Positions 56,000-64,000 of a DNA stretch of 64,000 nucleotides are shown here, piece by piece. Position 1 is the first letter of the stretch; every line of letters starts with the position of its first letter. Made by a program: the position numbers and the translations under genes. The notes below the pieces were generated by a model. The model made no database searches and was not told the origin of the DNA. It saw only the letters and a program-made list of their open reading frames with translations. The stretch comes from Hyphomonas sp. (GTDB taxonomy: Bacteria; Pseudomonadota; Alphaproteobacteria; Caulobacterales; Hyphomonadaceae). Where the stretch lies: NCBI GenBank assembly GCA_020638455.1, contig JACKIK010000002.1:496001-560000 (forward strand). Direction: 5' to 3'.

Positions 56000-56350
56000 C
56001 TAGAGAAGCATGTCGACCGGAACGTCCAGCGCTTCCGCCAGACGCTTGGCCGTCTTCAGACCATAAGGCGTGCCGCGCTCGATTGACGAAATGTGGTTGG
56101 GCCGGATGCCACAGGCCGCGCCCAGGTCTTTCTGGGTCATCAGGCGGTGCAGCCGTATCGCCTTCACCGGATGTTCTCCTCGCTTGATTCTTTCCAGCAC
56201 AGACGCGGGCAATCCGGCTGCCTCCGTCCCGTCCTGACCGGTCGCACGCTGGAGTGCGGCCTCGACCTTGTCGGACAGCTCCTCGAATCTCTTTTCGAGA
56301 TCGATCAGGCGCACTTCAAGCGAATACACAAATTTCGGATCGATAGACAC
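56000..56350 (-). CDS. XRE-type HTH regulator with N-terminal coiled coil (copy 2)
   Basis: 116 residues, paralogue of the protein at 49724-50080. N-terminal coiled-coil FVYSLEVRLIDLEKRFEELS, then GEHPVKAIRLHRLMTQKDL and HTH AACGIRPNHISSIERG near 78-93. GTG start at 56350 with GGGAAG upstream; an inverted repeat CCCAA-CC-TTGGG (56359-56370) touches the ribosome site and could be an operator. Placed directly upstream of the lipoprotein-receptor genes. Confidence 0.84.
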   Translation of the reverse strand: MSIDPKFVYSLEVRLIDLEKRFEELSDKVEAALQRATGQDGTEAAGLPASVLERIKRGEHPVKAIRLHRLMTQKDLGAACGIRPNHISSIERGTPYGLKTAKRLAEALDVPVDMLL

Positions 56351-56479
56351 GGAGACTTCCCAACCTTGGGAGTCCGATAGTGACTAATTTCTACAGTTGC
56401 GTGTCAGTGACGCGAAACATTCGTTACCGTGGCACGATTTGCGCCACGACAGGCAGAGATTGTGACGATTCAAATGTAA

Positions 56480-56917
56480 TCAGGCTTCTTCCGGCCGGGC
56501 TCGCGCCGCAGACCGTCGCGAATTTTCTGCTGCGGAATTTCCGAACAATGAATTGATCACGGAAAACAGCGTGTGATTCAGCATGGGTTTGCGGATGAAC
56601 GAGACGAAGCCCGCCTCGTGTGCCATGCGCTCCAGTCCCGAAGTCTCCCATCCCGACAACATCGCTGCGGGAGTCGCGACCCCCTCCTGCCTCAGCTTTT
56701 TCAACAGCTCGGTGCCCAGCATTCCATCGAGCTTGTAGTCAACAAGCAGGAAGTCGAACGAAGACCTGGCGGGGGACTGCAGGAATTCCTCGCCCCCTTC
56801 AAAGCTCATGGCTGAATATCCGCGTGCGCCAAGTAGAACCGCCAGCGATCGACGGACGGCCGCACTATCGTCAATTACGGCAAAGCTGAGAGGACGGCGA
56901 AGCAATGCGTTTGACAT
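56480..56917 (-). CDS. single-domain response regulator near fixLJ (FixT-like by position)
   Basis: 145 residues, receiver domain only: acidic pair Asp16/Asp17 (VIDDSAAVRR), phosphoacceptor Asp60 (LLVDYKLDG), Ser switch residue (AMLSGW) and Lys in FIRKPM. No output domain; the tail is Arg/Ala-rich and likely disordered. Single receivers beside FixLJ can act as feedback inhibitors (FixT in Caulobacter), but this one has no cysteine, so the iron-sulfur type of control described for FixT is not possible here. 65 bases after fixJ. Confidence 0.85.
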   Translation of the reverse strand: MSNALLRRPLSFAVIDDSAAVRRSLAVLLGARGYSAMSFEGGEEFLQSPARSSFDFLLVDYKLDGMLGTELLKKLRQEGVATPAAMLSGWETSGLERMAHEAGFVSFIRKPMLNHTLFSVINSLFGNSAAENSRRSAARARPEEA

Positions 56918-56982
56918 CGGACGACCCAGACAACTGAAGACGCCTGAAGTGTGCTTTACGCCGCAATGCGTGTCTGTAGGTA

Positions 56983-57615
56983 CTACTCCCTACGGGCGTC
57001 ATCGAACCCGACGCCTGCCGCGAACGCGATTCGAAGCACCGCTGAAAGGCTGGTCGCGCCAAGCTTCTCCATCAGGTTGGCCCGGTGGATTTCGACCGTT
57101 CTCGGCGAGATGTTGAGCGAGTCCGCGATCGCCTTGTTTGTCTGGCCTTCCACGAGGCCGACAAGGACGTCGTGCTCCCTCGGAGTGAGACGTTCGATCC
57201 GTCCTTTCGCTTCGTCAACCAGCAGATCCCTCTGACTGCGCTCATCGAGCCGCGCAAAGGCCCGGTTCAGCGCCTCTACCAGCACATGTTTTTCATACGG
57301 CTTTTCAACGAAATCGACAGCTCCCGCCTTCATCGCCTTGACGGCAACAGGAACATCCCCATGCCCCGTGAGAACGATTACAGGCATCGCCACACCCCGC
57401 GCGTTGAGCTGCTCCTGCACTTCGAGCCCGTCCATGCGCGGCATCTGGACATCTAGCAGGATGCAGCCGATCTGTGCTGCGTCCACGACGTCCAGAAACG
57501 CGACCCCATCCGTGTAGGTCTTCACCGTGAAGCCTGCATGTCGAAGCATGAAGCTTGCCGAGTGCCGGACGGCGTCGTCATCGTCGACGAGGTGAATAAG
57601 TCTTTGGTCAGTCAT
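56983..57615 (-). CDS. fixJ: response regulator FixJ
   Basis: 210 residues: receiver with phosphoacceptor Asp55 (CILLDVQMPRMDG), VLTGHGDVPVAV and VEKPYEKHVL, joined to a LuxR/GerE-type HTH (LTPREHDVLVGLVEGQTNKAI, SPRTVEIHRANLMEKLGA). Activated by FixL at low oxygen to drive micro-oxic genes, usually through fixK, which is not in this window. Starts 2 bases after the fixL stop. Confidence 0.93.
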   Translation of the reverse strand: MTDQRLIHLVDDDDAVRHSASFMLRHAGFTVKTYTDGVAFLDVVDAAQIGCILLDVQMPRMDGLEVQEQLNARGVAMPVIVLTGHGDVPVAVKAMKAGAVDFVEKPYEKHVLVEALNRAFARLDERSQRDLLVDEAKGRIERLTPREHDVLVGLVEGQTNKAIADSLNISPRTVEIHRANLMEKLGATSLSAVLRIAFAAGVGFDDARRE

Positions 57616-57617
57616 GC

Positions 57618-58763
57618 CTACCGACTAGCCGGATCGAGCCGAAGTGTGAACCGAAAACAGGAGTTGCCGTCGTTCTGCGGCGCGGCTTCGATCTTGCCGC
57701 CATGCGCCTCCACAATCGTCTGGCAGATCGAAAGCCCGAGGCCCATTCCCTGCGACTTCGAGGTCATGAACGGCTTGAATAGCGTTCTCCGGATGTCTTC
57801 TGTCAGGCCGGGCCCATTGTCGCACACAGAAACCACGGCAAAGCCTTCCGAGTTTCTTGTCGCCGTGATCGACATCATGGGCCCATCCCGGCCTTTCAGC
57901 GCGTCTGCGGCATTGCGCAGCAGGTTGATAATCACCTGCTGGACCTGGATCGGGTCCGCCAGCACGCAACCAACATCCGGATCCACGACCTGTTCTATCG
58001 GGATATCAGCGACGTCGCCTGATACCCGGGAGAGCGCGACCGCATCGGCGATCAAGGGGGCGAGCGCAACCGAGCGCGCGTCGATCTCTCCCCTGGAGAC
58101 GTAGCCCCGCAGCTTCCTGACGATCTCTCCTGCCCGGACCGCCTGCCGGGCCGCTTCATCGAGGGCTTCCCGAAGGATTTCCCGAGTCGCTTCGTTGTCC
58201 GAATCAAGAAGATCGCGAGCCGCTTCCAGATAATTTGCCACTGCAGTCAGCGGTTGGTTCAATTCATGCGCCAACGCAGAGGCCATGGTTCCGACCGCGC
58301 TCATTCTCGAAAAATGGACAAGCTCCGCCTGCATCTCCTGCATGCGAAGCTCGTTGCGGCGCTGTTCGGACAGATCGCGGACAAAGGCCGTGAACAGGTA
58401 GTGATCGCCGACCCGCGCTTCGCCGATTTTCAGATCTATCGGGAAAACTGAGCCGTCTGCGCGGCGGGCGGTCACGACGCGGCCGACGCCGATGATGTGT
58501 GACTTGCCCGTATCCAGGTACTTGTTGACGTAGTTCTGGTGATTCGTCCTGTCGTTGCCGGACATGAGACAGCGCACGTCCTTGCCGACCATTTCGTCTG
58601 TCGTGTACCCGAACAATTGTTCTGCGGCTCGGCTGAACGCCAGGATCCGACCTGTTTCGTCGATGACGATCATGCCGTCGGGAACGGACGCCAGAATCGA
58701 TTTCAGGTGAAGCTGAAGCGCTTCCAGATCGGATGGATTCGAATCTCTGTCTGCGTCAGCCAA
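57618..58763 (-). CDS. fixL: oxygen-sensing histidine kinase FixL
   Basis: 381 residues, soluble. A single PAS domain (about 15-130) keeps the heme ligand His75 in DRTNHQNYV and the distal Arg95 in IIGVGRVVTARR, so oxygen binding is expected. The kinase has phospho-His166 in ALAHELNQPLTAVANYL, then N-, G1- and G2-box sequences (QVIINLLRNAADAL, VCDNGPGL, MGLGLSICQTIVEAHGG). TTG start, no ATG further upstream in frame. With fixJ and the lone receiver it forms an operon divergent from ccoN. Confidence 0.93.
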   Translation of the reverse strand: MADADRDSNPSDLEALQLHLKSILASVPDGMIVIDETGRILAFSRAAEQLFGYTTDEMVGKDVRCLMSGNDRTNHQNYVNKYLDTGKSHIIGVGRVVTARRADGSVFPIDLKIGEARVGDHYLFTAFVRDLSEQRRNELRMQEMQAELVHFSRMSAVGTMASALAHELNQPLTAVANYLEAARDLLDSDNEATREILREALDEAARQAVRAGEIVRKLRGYVSRGEIDARSVALAPLIADAVALSRVSGDVADIPIEQVVDPDVGCVLADPIQVQQVIINLLRNAADALKGRDGPMMSITATRNSEGFAVVSVCDNGPGLTEDIRRTLFKPFMTSKSQGMGLGLSICQTIVEAHGGKIEAAPQNDGNSCFRFTLRLDPASR

Positions 58764-58774
58764 AGACAGACTCT

Positions 58775-59056
58775 TCAGTGACCGAGTGCGGACCTGATTC
58801 GCGTCCTGCCGGCATCATTCGAGACCATCCACTGCACCATCGCCGCGAAAATCATCGCGCCGCCGGCAATTGACACCGGGCATCCCCAGCAATGCCCCCC
58901 GAGCAGCGTAGTCATCCAGCTGCCGTCTGCTGTTGCTGCACCACCACAGCGAAACGCCAGATAATCCGCCAGTGAGCGCGGCGCATGGGCGTGCTGCCAG
59001 ATCCTGGCCAGACCCGAAATAAGCAGAATTCCGCCGGCAATTCCCAGAAAACGCAT
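58775..59056 (-). CDS. small membrane protein upstream of fixL
   Basis: 93 residues. Two hydrophobic segments (FLGIAGGILLISGLARIW and VSIAGGAMIFAAMVQWMV) flank a loop with Cys residues (FRCGGAATADGS, GGHCWGCPVSI). It ends 11 bases before the fixL start, so it probably leads the operon, between the divergent ccoN and fixL. Family not recognised; the CxxC-type CWGC could bind metal or be redox-active. Confidence 0.65.
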   Translation of the reverse strand: MRFLGIAGGILLISGLARIWQHAHAPRSLADYLAFRCGGAATADGSWMTTLLGGHCWGCPVSIAGGAMIFAAMVQWMVSNDAGRTRIRSALGH

Positions 59057-59196
59057 AGTCCTACCCCGTGTTCAAAACTCAGTATCGCTTAATCCTGATG
59101 CGACAGCAAAGCCCATCCGTATTAACCCCTATACCAGTCTATAGTATGCCTCGGCATTTAGGCGCCAGTATTAGCGACTCGTAGGGGGTCTTTTCG

Positions 59197-60864
59197 GTGA
59201 ATACACTACAAACAGCAAGACGGCCGTCGGCCGCCATCAGCATAGGCAGCGTCGCTGCCTTCGCTGGTGTTTTCGCAATCCTTGCGTTGCTGATCGCATC
59301 GCATGCAGCGGATGTGCGCATGGAAGCCCATGCGTGGATCTTCTTCACGCTCACAGTCGCGGCACTAGCCGTGCTGGTACTCTGGGCAGGCAGCCTGAAG
59401 GGCCGTGATCCGTTCGACCAGACCGTCTATGACGACACGATCGTCAAGGTCGGTGTTGGCGTGTCGATGTTCTGGGGGATCGTCGGTTTCCTGGTCGGGC
59501 TCATTGTTGCCCTCCAGCTGGCATTTCCGAACATCTTCTACTTCGACCAGATCGGATGGCTGAATTTCGGACGTATCCGCCCGCTGCACACCTCAGCGGT
59601 GATTTTCGCGTTCGGGGGCAACGTGCTTATCTCGACCAGCTTCTACGTCGTCCAGCGCACCAACCGCGCCCGACTGGCCGGCGGCCTTTGGCCGTGGTTC
59701 GTCTTCCTGGGCTACAACATGTTCATCGTGCTGGCCGCAACCGGCTACCTGATGGGTGTGACGCAGTCGAAAGAATATGCTGAGCCCGAATGGTATATCG
59801 ACCTGTGGCTGACGATTGTTTGGGTGGCCTACCTTCTGGTGTTCCTCGGCACGATCTGGAAGCGCAAGGAATCGCACATCTACGTTGCGAACTGGTTCTA
59901 CCTGTCATTCATCGTGACGATCGCGATGCTTCACATCGTCAACAACCTCACCATCCCGGTCAGCCTGACCGGCTCGAAGAGCTATCAGCTGTTCGGCGGC
60001 GTGCAGGATGCCCTGACGCAATGGTGGTACGGCCACAACGCTGTGGGCTTCTTCCTGACCACAGGCTTCCTGGCCATCATGTACTACTTCATTCCGAAGC
60101 GCGTGAATCGTCCGGTCTACTCGTACCGCCTGTCGATCGTGCACTTCTGGTCCCTGATCTTCATCTACATCTGGGCCGGCCCGCACCACCTGCACTACAC
60201 GGCCCTGCCGCAGTGGGCGCAAACCCTTGGCATGACCTTCTCGGTGATGCTCTGGATGCCCAGCTGGGGTGGTATGATCAACGGCGTGATGACCCTGTCG
60301 GGTGCCTGGGATCGCCTGCGCACTGACCCGGTTGTCCGGATGATGGTCGTCGCGCTCGCCTTCTACGGCATGTCGACCTTCGAAGGCCCGCTGATGAGCG
60401 TGAGAACGGTCAACTCGCTGTCGCACTACACGGAGTGGGGCATCGCCCACGTTCACTCCGGTTCGATGGGCTGGGTCGGCTTCATCTCCTTCGGTGCGCT
60501 GTACTGCTCGACCCAGTGGCTGTGGAAGCGCAAGTCGCTCTACTCCCTGGCGCTGGTGGAATGGCACTTCTGGCTCGCTACGCTCGGGATCCTCTTCTAC
60601 ATCGTCGCGATGTACTTCGCAGGTATCCTGGAAGGCCTGATGTGGCGCGCTTACAACGAGTACGGCTTCCTTGAGTACAGCTTCATCGAAACCGTCGAAG
60701 CCAAGCATGTAAGCTACGTTATCCGCGCAGTCGGCGGAGGCATGTTCCTCACCGGCGCGCTGATCATGGCCTACAACCTCATCCGTACCGCACTGGGTCA
60801 CGGCGAAGCTGCTGAAGGGGAAGTTACCTCCTCCGCACCCGCCGCCCTTCAGCCTGCTGAATAA
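59197..60864 (+). CDS. ccoN: cytochrome c oxidase cbb3-type subunit I
   Basis: 555-residue catalytic subunit of the high-affinity oxidase. About 12 membrane helices; heme/copper ligands are in FGRIRPLHTSAVIFAFGGN (split here by the first His), WWYGHNAVGFFLT, GPHHLHYTALPQWAQ and EWGIAHVHSGSMGWVG. GTG start with AGGGGG about 10 bases upstream. The preceding 140 bases hold no good FixK box; the best is the poor TTAATCCTGATGCG at about 59095. Confidence 0.97.
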   Translation: MNTLQTARRPSAAISIGSVAAFAGVFAILALLIASHAADVRMEAHAWIFFTLTVAALAVLVLWAGSLKGRDPFDQTVYDDTIVKVGVGVSMFWGIVGFLVGLIVALQLAFPNIFYFDQIGWLNFGRIRPLHTSAVIFAFGGNVLISTSFYVVQRTNRARLAGGLWPWFVFLGYNMFIVLAATGYLMGVTQSKEYAEPEWYIDLWLTIVWVAYLLVFLGTIWKRKESHIYVANWFYLSFIVTIAMLHIVNNLTIPVSLTGSKSYQLFGGVQDALTQWWYGHNAVGFFLTTGFLAIMYYFIPKRVNRPVYSYRLSIVHFWSLIFIYIWAGPHHLHYTALPQWAQTLGMTFSVMLWMPSWGGMINGVMTLSGAWDRLRTDPVVRMMVVALAFYGMSTFEGPLMSVRTVNSLSHYTEWGIAHVHSGSMGWVGFISFGALYCSTQWLWKRKSLYSLALVEWHFWLATLGILFYIVAMYFAGILEGLMWRAYNEYGFLEYSFIETVEAKHVSYVIRAVGGGMFLTGALIMAYNLIRTALGHGEAAEGEVTSSAPAALQPAE

Positions 60865-60875
60865 GGACTGAACCA

Positions 60876-61643
60876 ATGGGTATTATGAACAAGCACGAAA
60901 CGCTTGAGCGTCACTCGCTGGCTCTCACGATCGGCATCCTCCTCGTCGTCGCCGTGGGCGGCCTCGTGGAAATCGCCCCGCTCTTCTACCTCGAGAACAC
61001 AATCGAAAAGGTGGAAGGCATGCGGCCCTATACGCCGCTCGAACTGGAAGGCCGGAACATCTACATTCGCGAGGGCTGCTATGTCTGCCACTCGCAGATG
61101 GTCCGCCCGCTCCGGGACGAGGTGGAACGCTATGGGCACTACTCGCTGGCTGCGGAAAGCATGTATGACCATCCGTTCCAGTGGGGCTCGAAGCGCACGG
61201 GGCCTGACCTCGCGCGCGTCGGCGGCAAGTATTCTGACTCCTGGCATGTGGATCACCTGAAGAAGCCACAGTCCATGGTGCCGGAATCCGTGATGCCGCC
61301 CTATGCGTTCCTCGCGGACAACAAGCTGCATTTCGATGATATCGAGGCTCACCTCAAAACGCTCCGTTTTGAAGGCGTGCCGTACACAGACGACATGATC
61401 GCAAATGCGAAGTCTGACCTCATGGCCCAGGCTGACCCGAATTCGGACTACGATGCTCAGGATGCCTTTGTCGCCCGCTACGTTGCAGCGGCCGGCCGGG
61501 ACAATACCGTTCGCATCGCAGACTATGACGGTAACCCGGATGAGATCACAGAGCTCGATGCGCTGATTGCGTACCTGCAGATGACCGGAACACTCGTCGA
61601 CTTTTCGACTTACGAAGCCGACGATCTGGATAACCGCCGGTAG
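60876..61643 (+). CDS. ccoO: cbb3 oxidase mono-heme subunit II
   Basis: 255 residues. One N-terminal membrane helix (ALTIGILLVVAVGGLVEIAP) and a periplasmic mono-heme c domain with CYVCH at 68-72 followed by SQMVRPL. Met ligand region is SVMPPYAFLAD. AAGGA precedes the ATG. Follows ccoN by 11 bases. Confidence 0.97.
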   Translation: MGIMNKHETLERHSLALTIGILLVVAVGGLVEIAPLFYLENTIEKVEGMRPYTPLELEGRNIYIREGCYVCHSQMVRPLRDEVERYGHYSLAAESMYDHPFQWGSKRTGPDLARVGGKYSDSWHVDHLKKPQSMVPESVMPPYAFLADNKLHFDDIEAHLKTLRFEGVPYTDDMIANAKSDLMAQADPNSDYDAQDAFVARYVAAAGRDNTVRIADYDGNPDEITELDALIAYLQMTGTLVDFSTYEADDLDNRR

Positions 61644-61655
61644 GAGGAGAGTCAG

Positions 61656-61817
61656 ATGTACGAAACACTCTCCAGATTTGCGCAGACATGGGGCTTCGGT
61701 TTCTTCATGTTGATGTTCGCAGTGGCCGTCGCCTACGCGCTTTGGCCCTCGAACAAATCCAAATTCCAAGCTGCGGCCCGCGTGCCGCTCGATGAGGGGG
61801 ACCCCACCGATGAGTGA
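61656..61817 (+). CDS. ccoQ: cbb3 oxidase subunit CcoQ/FixQ
   Basis: 53-residue single-helix protein: MYETLSRFAQTWGFGFFML then FAVAVAYALWPSNKSKF, the usual small subunit that stabilises the complex. GGAGGAG upstream of the ATG. Overlaps the ccoP start by 8 bases. Confidence 0.93.
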   Translation: MYETLSRFAQTWGFGFFMLMFAVAVAYALWPSNKSKFQAAARVPLDEGDPTDE

Positions 61818-62721
61818 GTCCAAGAAGGAAGTTGACGTCCATTCGGGCGTGGAAACCACAGGCCACGTCTGGGATGGGATCAAGGAGCTCAACACTCCGC
61901 TGCCCCGCTGGTGGCTGTACATATTCTACATCACCATCGTCTGGGCGATTGGCTACATGATTGCCATGCCGGCCATCCCTGCCCTTCCCGGTCTGGGCAC
62001 GCACAATACAACCGGCGTGCTTGGTATGTCGGACAGGCACACGGTCGAGCAGAAAGTTGCCGAGCTGCATGCAGAACGCGCCGCAGAATCGACTAAGCTG
62101 CTCGACGCCTCGCTGGAGGACATTGAGACCGACCTCAACCTTCAGCAGTTCGCCATGGCCATGGGCGAAAGCGCATTTGGCGACAACTGCGCAACCTGCC
62201 ATGGCGCCGGCGGCCGTGGTGCCAAGGGCTATCCCACCCTTGCTGATGACGTCTGGCTCTGGGACGGCACCCTTGAGGGTATCGAGCAGACCATTCGCCA
62301 TGGCATTCGTTCCGCCGACGATGCGGATACTCGCTTCTCGGCAATGCCTGCCTTCGGCCGCGACGGCCTGCTGACCTCAGATCAGATCGACGATCTCGTC
62401 CAGTATGTTCTGAGCATCAGTGGTCACGAAGCCGACGCTGCCGCTGCGGCCCGTGGAGGTGTCACCTTCCAGGCCCAGTGTTCGAGCTGCCACGGCGTCG
62501 ACGGGCATGGAACCCGCGCTCTGGGCGCTCCGAACCTGACAGATGCCGACTGGCTGTATGTCACGGAAGACGAGTGGCGCAATGGCACCGCACCGGATGA
62601 GATCCGCGGCGTCATCACCAACGCACGCAACTCTCACATGCCGGCATGGAACGGGCGCCTCGACGACGCCACCATCAAGGCACTTGCCGTCTACGTCCAC
62701 TCTCTGGGCGGCGGCGAGTAG
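61810..62721 (+). CDS. ccoP: cbb3 oxidase di-heme subunit III
   Basis: 303 residues. N-terminal TTGHVWDGIKELNTPLPRWW before one membrane helix, then two c-type heme domains: CATCH at 127-131 and CSSCH at 224-228, with Met ligands in AMPAFG and HMPAWNG. The ATG at 61810 gives the standard N-terminus and overlaps ccoQ. Confidence 0.97.
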   Translation: MSESKKEVDVHSGVETTGHVWDGIKELNTPLPRWWLYIFYITIVWAIGYMIAMPAIPALPGLGTHNTTGVLGMSDRHTVEQKVAELHAERAAESTKLLDASLEDIETDLNLQQFAMAMGESAFGDNCATCHGAGGRGAKGYPTLADDVWLWDGTLEGIEQTIRHGIRSADDADTRFSAMPAFGRDGLLTSDQIDDLVQYVLSISGHEADAAAAARGGVTFQAQCSSCHGVDGHGTRALGAPNLTDADWLYVTEDEWRNGTAPDEIRGVITNARNSHMPAWNGRLDDATIKALAVYVHSLGGGE

Positions 62722-62736
62722 GAGATTAACTGAGCT

Positions 62737-64000
62737 ATGACGACCCTGATTGACCAGAAGAACGCCACGCCTAATCCCCCATCCCTTTATGAGGGGAGGA
62801 AGCAGATCTACCCGAAACTTGCCCATGGCAAGTTCCGGATGGTCAAGTGGATCGTCATGGCCGCCACTCTGGGAGTGTATTACCTTCTCCCCTGGATCCG
62901 TTGGCCCAGGGGAGAAGGAATCCCGGACCAGGCTGTGCTGGCTGATTTTGCCGGCGAGAAATTCTATTTCTTCTGGTTCGAGATCTGGCCGCAGGAACTC
63001 TATTACCTGGCAGGCCTCCTGATTCTAGGCGCTCTTGGGCTGTTTCTCGTAACGTCCCTGTTCGGTCGCGTGTGGTGTGGGTACACCTGCCCGCAAACTG
63101 TTTGGACCGACCTCTATATCTGGGTCGAACGCGCCTTCGAGGGCGACCGCGCCGCGCGCATGCGTCTCGACGCGGCGCCGTGGTCCTTCAACAAGCTATG
63201 GCGGAAGCTCGGAAAGCACCTTGTCTGGCTGATCATCGCCTTCTGGACCGGTGGCGCGTTCATTCTCTACTGGCACGACGCCCCGACGGTCGCCAAAGGC
63301 TGGTTCACGGGCGAAGCGCCACTCACAGCGTATTTCTTCGCGGGCGTGCTCACGATCACGACCTACTTCCTCGCCGGCTGGATGCGCGAGCAGGTCTGCA
63401 CCTACATGTGCCCCTGGCCACGCATTCAGGGTGCGCTGACGGATGAAAACGCCCTGAACGTGACATACCGTTACGACCGCGGTGAACCGCGCGGCCCGCA
63501 CCACAAGGGCGAAAGCTGGGAAGGGCGCGGCGACTGCATCGACTGCAAGCAGTGTGTGCAGGTCTGCCCGATGGGCATCGATATCCGCGATGGCTCGCAG
63601 CTCGCATGCATTCATTGCGCGCTGTGTATCGATGCGTGCGATGACATCATGAAGAAAATTGGCCGTCCGACGGGCCTGATCGCCTACGACACGGACTTTG
63701 CTGTCGCGGCCCGGGCGGCCGGCCAGAAGCCGAAATACCATATCTTCCGCCCGCGCACGATCCTGTACCTCATTCTGATGGGCGCGATCGCATCGATGGT
63801 GGGCTTCGGCTACTTCAACAAATCCACATTCGAAGTGAACGTGCTGAAAGACCGCTCGCCGCCCTTCGTACGGCTGTCGTCTGGCGACATTCGCAACGGC
63901 TACACGCTGAAACTGGTGAATAAAGCGTCGAAGTCGCGTCATGTGCTCGTTGCGATCGAGGGGCTCGATAATGCCAGTGTCCAGATCATCGGCGTCGAGA
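62737..64000 (+). CDS. ccoG: cbb3 oxidase assembly protein CcoG/FixG (partial)
   Basis: 421 residues visible, running off the window. Membrane-bound polyferredoxin: helices near 38-52, 85-110, 155-175 and 200-215, WCGYTCPQTVWTDLY, then two [4Fe-4S] clusters (CIDCKQCVQVCP and CIHCALCIDACDD). In other bacteria it is a copper reductase for oxidase maturation. A further membrane helix and the start of the C-terminal periplasmic domain are included. 15 bases after ccoP. Confidence 0.95.
   Translation, partial: MTTLIDQKNATPNPPSLYEGRKQIYPKLAHGKFRMVKWIVMAATLGVYYLLPWIRWPRGEGIPDQAVLADFAGEKFYFFWFEIWPQELYYLAGLLILGALGLFLVTSLFGRVWCGYTCPQTVWTDLYIWVERAFEGDRAARMRLDAAPWSFNKLWRKLGKHLVWLIIAFWTGGAFILYWHDAPTVAKGWFTGEAPLTAYFFAGVLTITTYFLAGWMREQVCTYMCPWPRIQGALTDENALNVTYRYDRGEPRGPHHKGESWEGRGDCIDCKQCVQVCPMGIDIRDGSQLACIHCALCIDACDDIMKKIGRPTGLIAYDTDFAVAARAAGQKPKYHIFRPRTILYLILMGAIASMVGFGYFNKSTFEVNVLKDRSPPFVRLSSGDIRNGYTLKLVNKASKSRHVLVAIEGLDNASVQIIGVE

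Noticed and set aside
59092..59110. Possible FixK/FNR box TTAATCCTGATGCG upstream of ccoN
   Set aside because: Only part of TTGAT-N4-ATCAA is matched and the right half is poor; not strong enough to call although FixK control is expected.

Overview
The window is GC-rich, densely packed DNA from an alphaproteobacterium. Gene content and order (ppiD-tpiA-secG-pyrG, heme-type FixL/FixJ beside ccoNOQPG, a type II secretion operon with a TonB-dependent receptor, many ATGA overlaps, leaderless-looking promoters) fit the Caulobacterales/Hyphomonadaceae group; this assignment is inferred from protein style and synteny, not from a marker gene. I see no rRNA, CRISPR array, phage, insertion sequence or integrase. 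One tRNA (Ser, anticodon TGA) is present. No gene-free stretch exceeds about 300 bases.

Layout. 1-13.2 kb: housekeeping genes (ppiD-like fragment, tpiA, secG, pyrG, cyclopropane fatty acid synthase, photolyase, hldE, hspQ, Ppx/GppA, rlmE) followed by small accessory genes (SRPBCC, GFA, Cys-rich lipoprotein, 2H phosphoesterase). 13.2-21.7 kb: a heme c lipoprotein, MaoC hydratase, GIY-YIG/DUF123 protein, alkyl-sulfatase-like hydrolase, a solitary indoleamine 2,3-dioxygenase, guaB and two unknowns. 21.1-28.7 kb: GNAT, RsmB-type methyltransferase, aspartyl hydroxylase-TPR, guaA, then a CoA-ester group (TIGR03084, crotonase, CoA transferase). 28.9-30.7 kb: tRNA-Ser, then a TetR regulator with a clear operator/promoter and its co-transcribed metallo-hydrolase. 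31-36.7 kb: minus-strand cluster rlpA, D,D-carboxypeptidase, tmk, holB, tatD and a PhnP-like hydrolase.

36.9-56.4 kb is one functional block read on the minus strand. A complete type II secretion operon (gspC-D-E-F-G-H-I-J-K-L-M-N plus a small lipoprotein, nearly every junction overlapping) is followed by a CAP-domain secreted protein with its own promoter and by gspO. Upstream of gspC lie a TonB-dependent receptor and a surface lipoprotein built from two near-identical beta-helix-like units. This receptor/lipoprotein pair is bracketed by two paralogous small XRE regulators with N-terminal coiled coils. I regard this receptor/lipoprotein/XRE/T2SS block as the most interesting system here.

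56.5-64 kb: oxygen signalling and respiration. A lone receiver protein, FixJ, FixL (heme His and Arg conserved) and a small membrane protein are on the minus strand. Divergent ccoN-ccoO-ccoQ-ccoP and the start of ccoG encode the high-affinity cbb3 oxidase and its assembly factor; FixK is not in the window.
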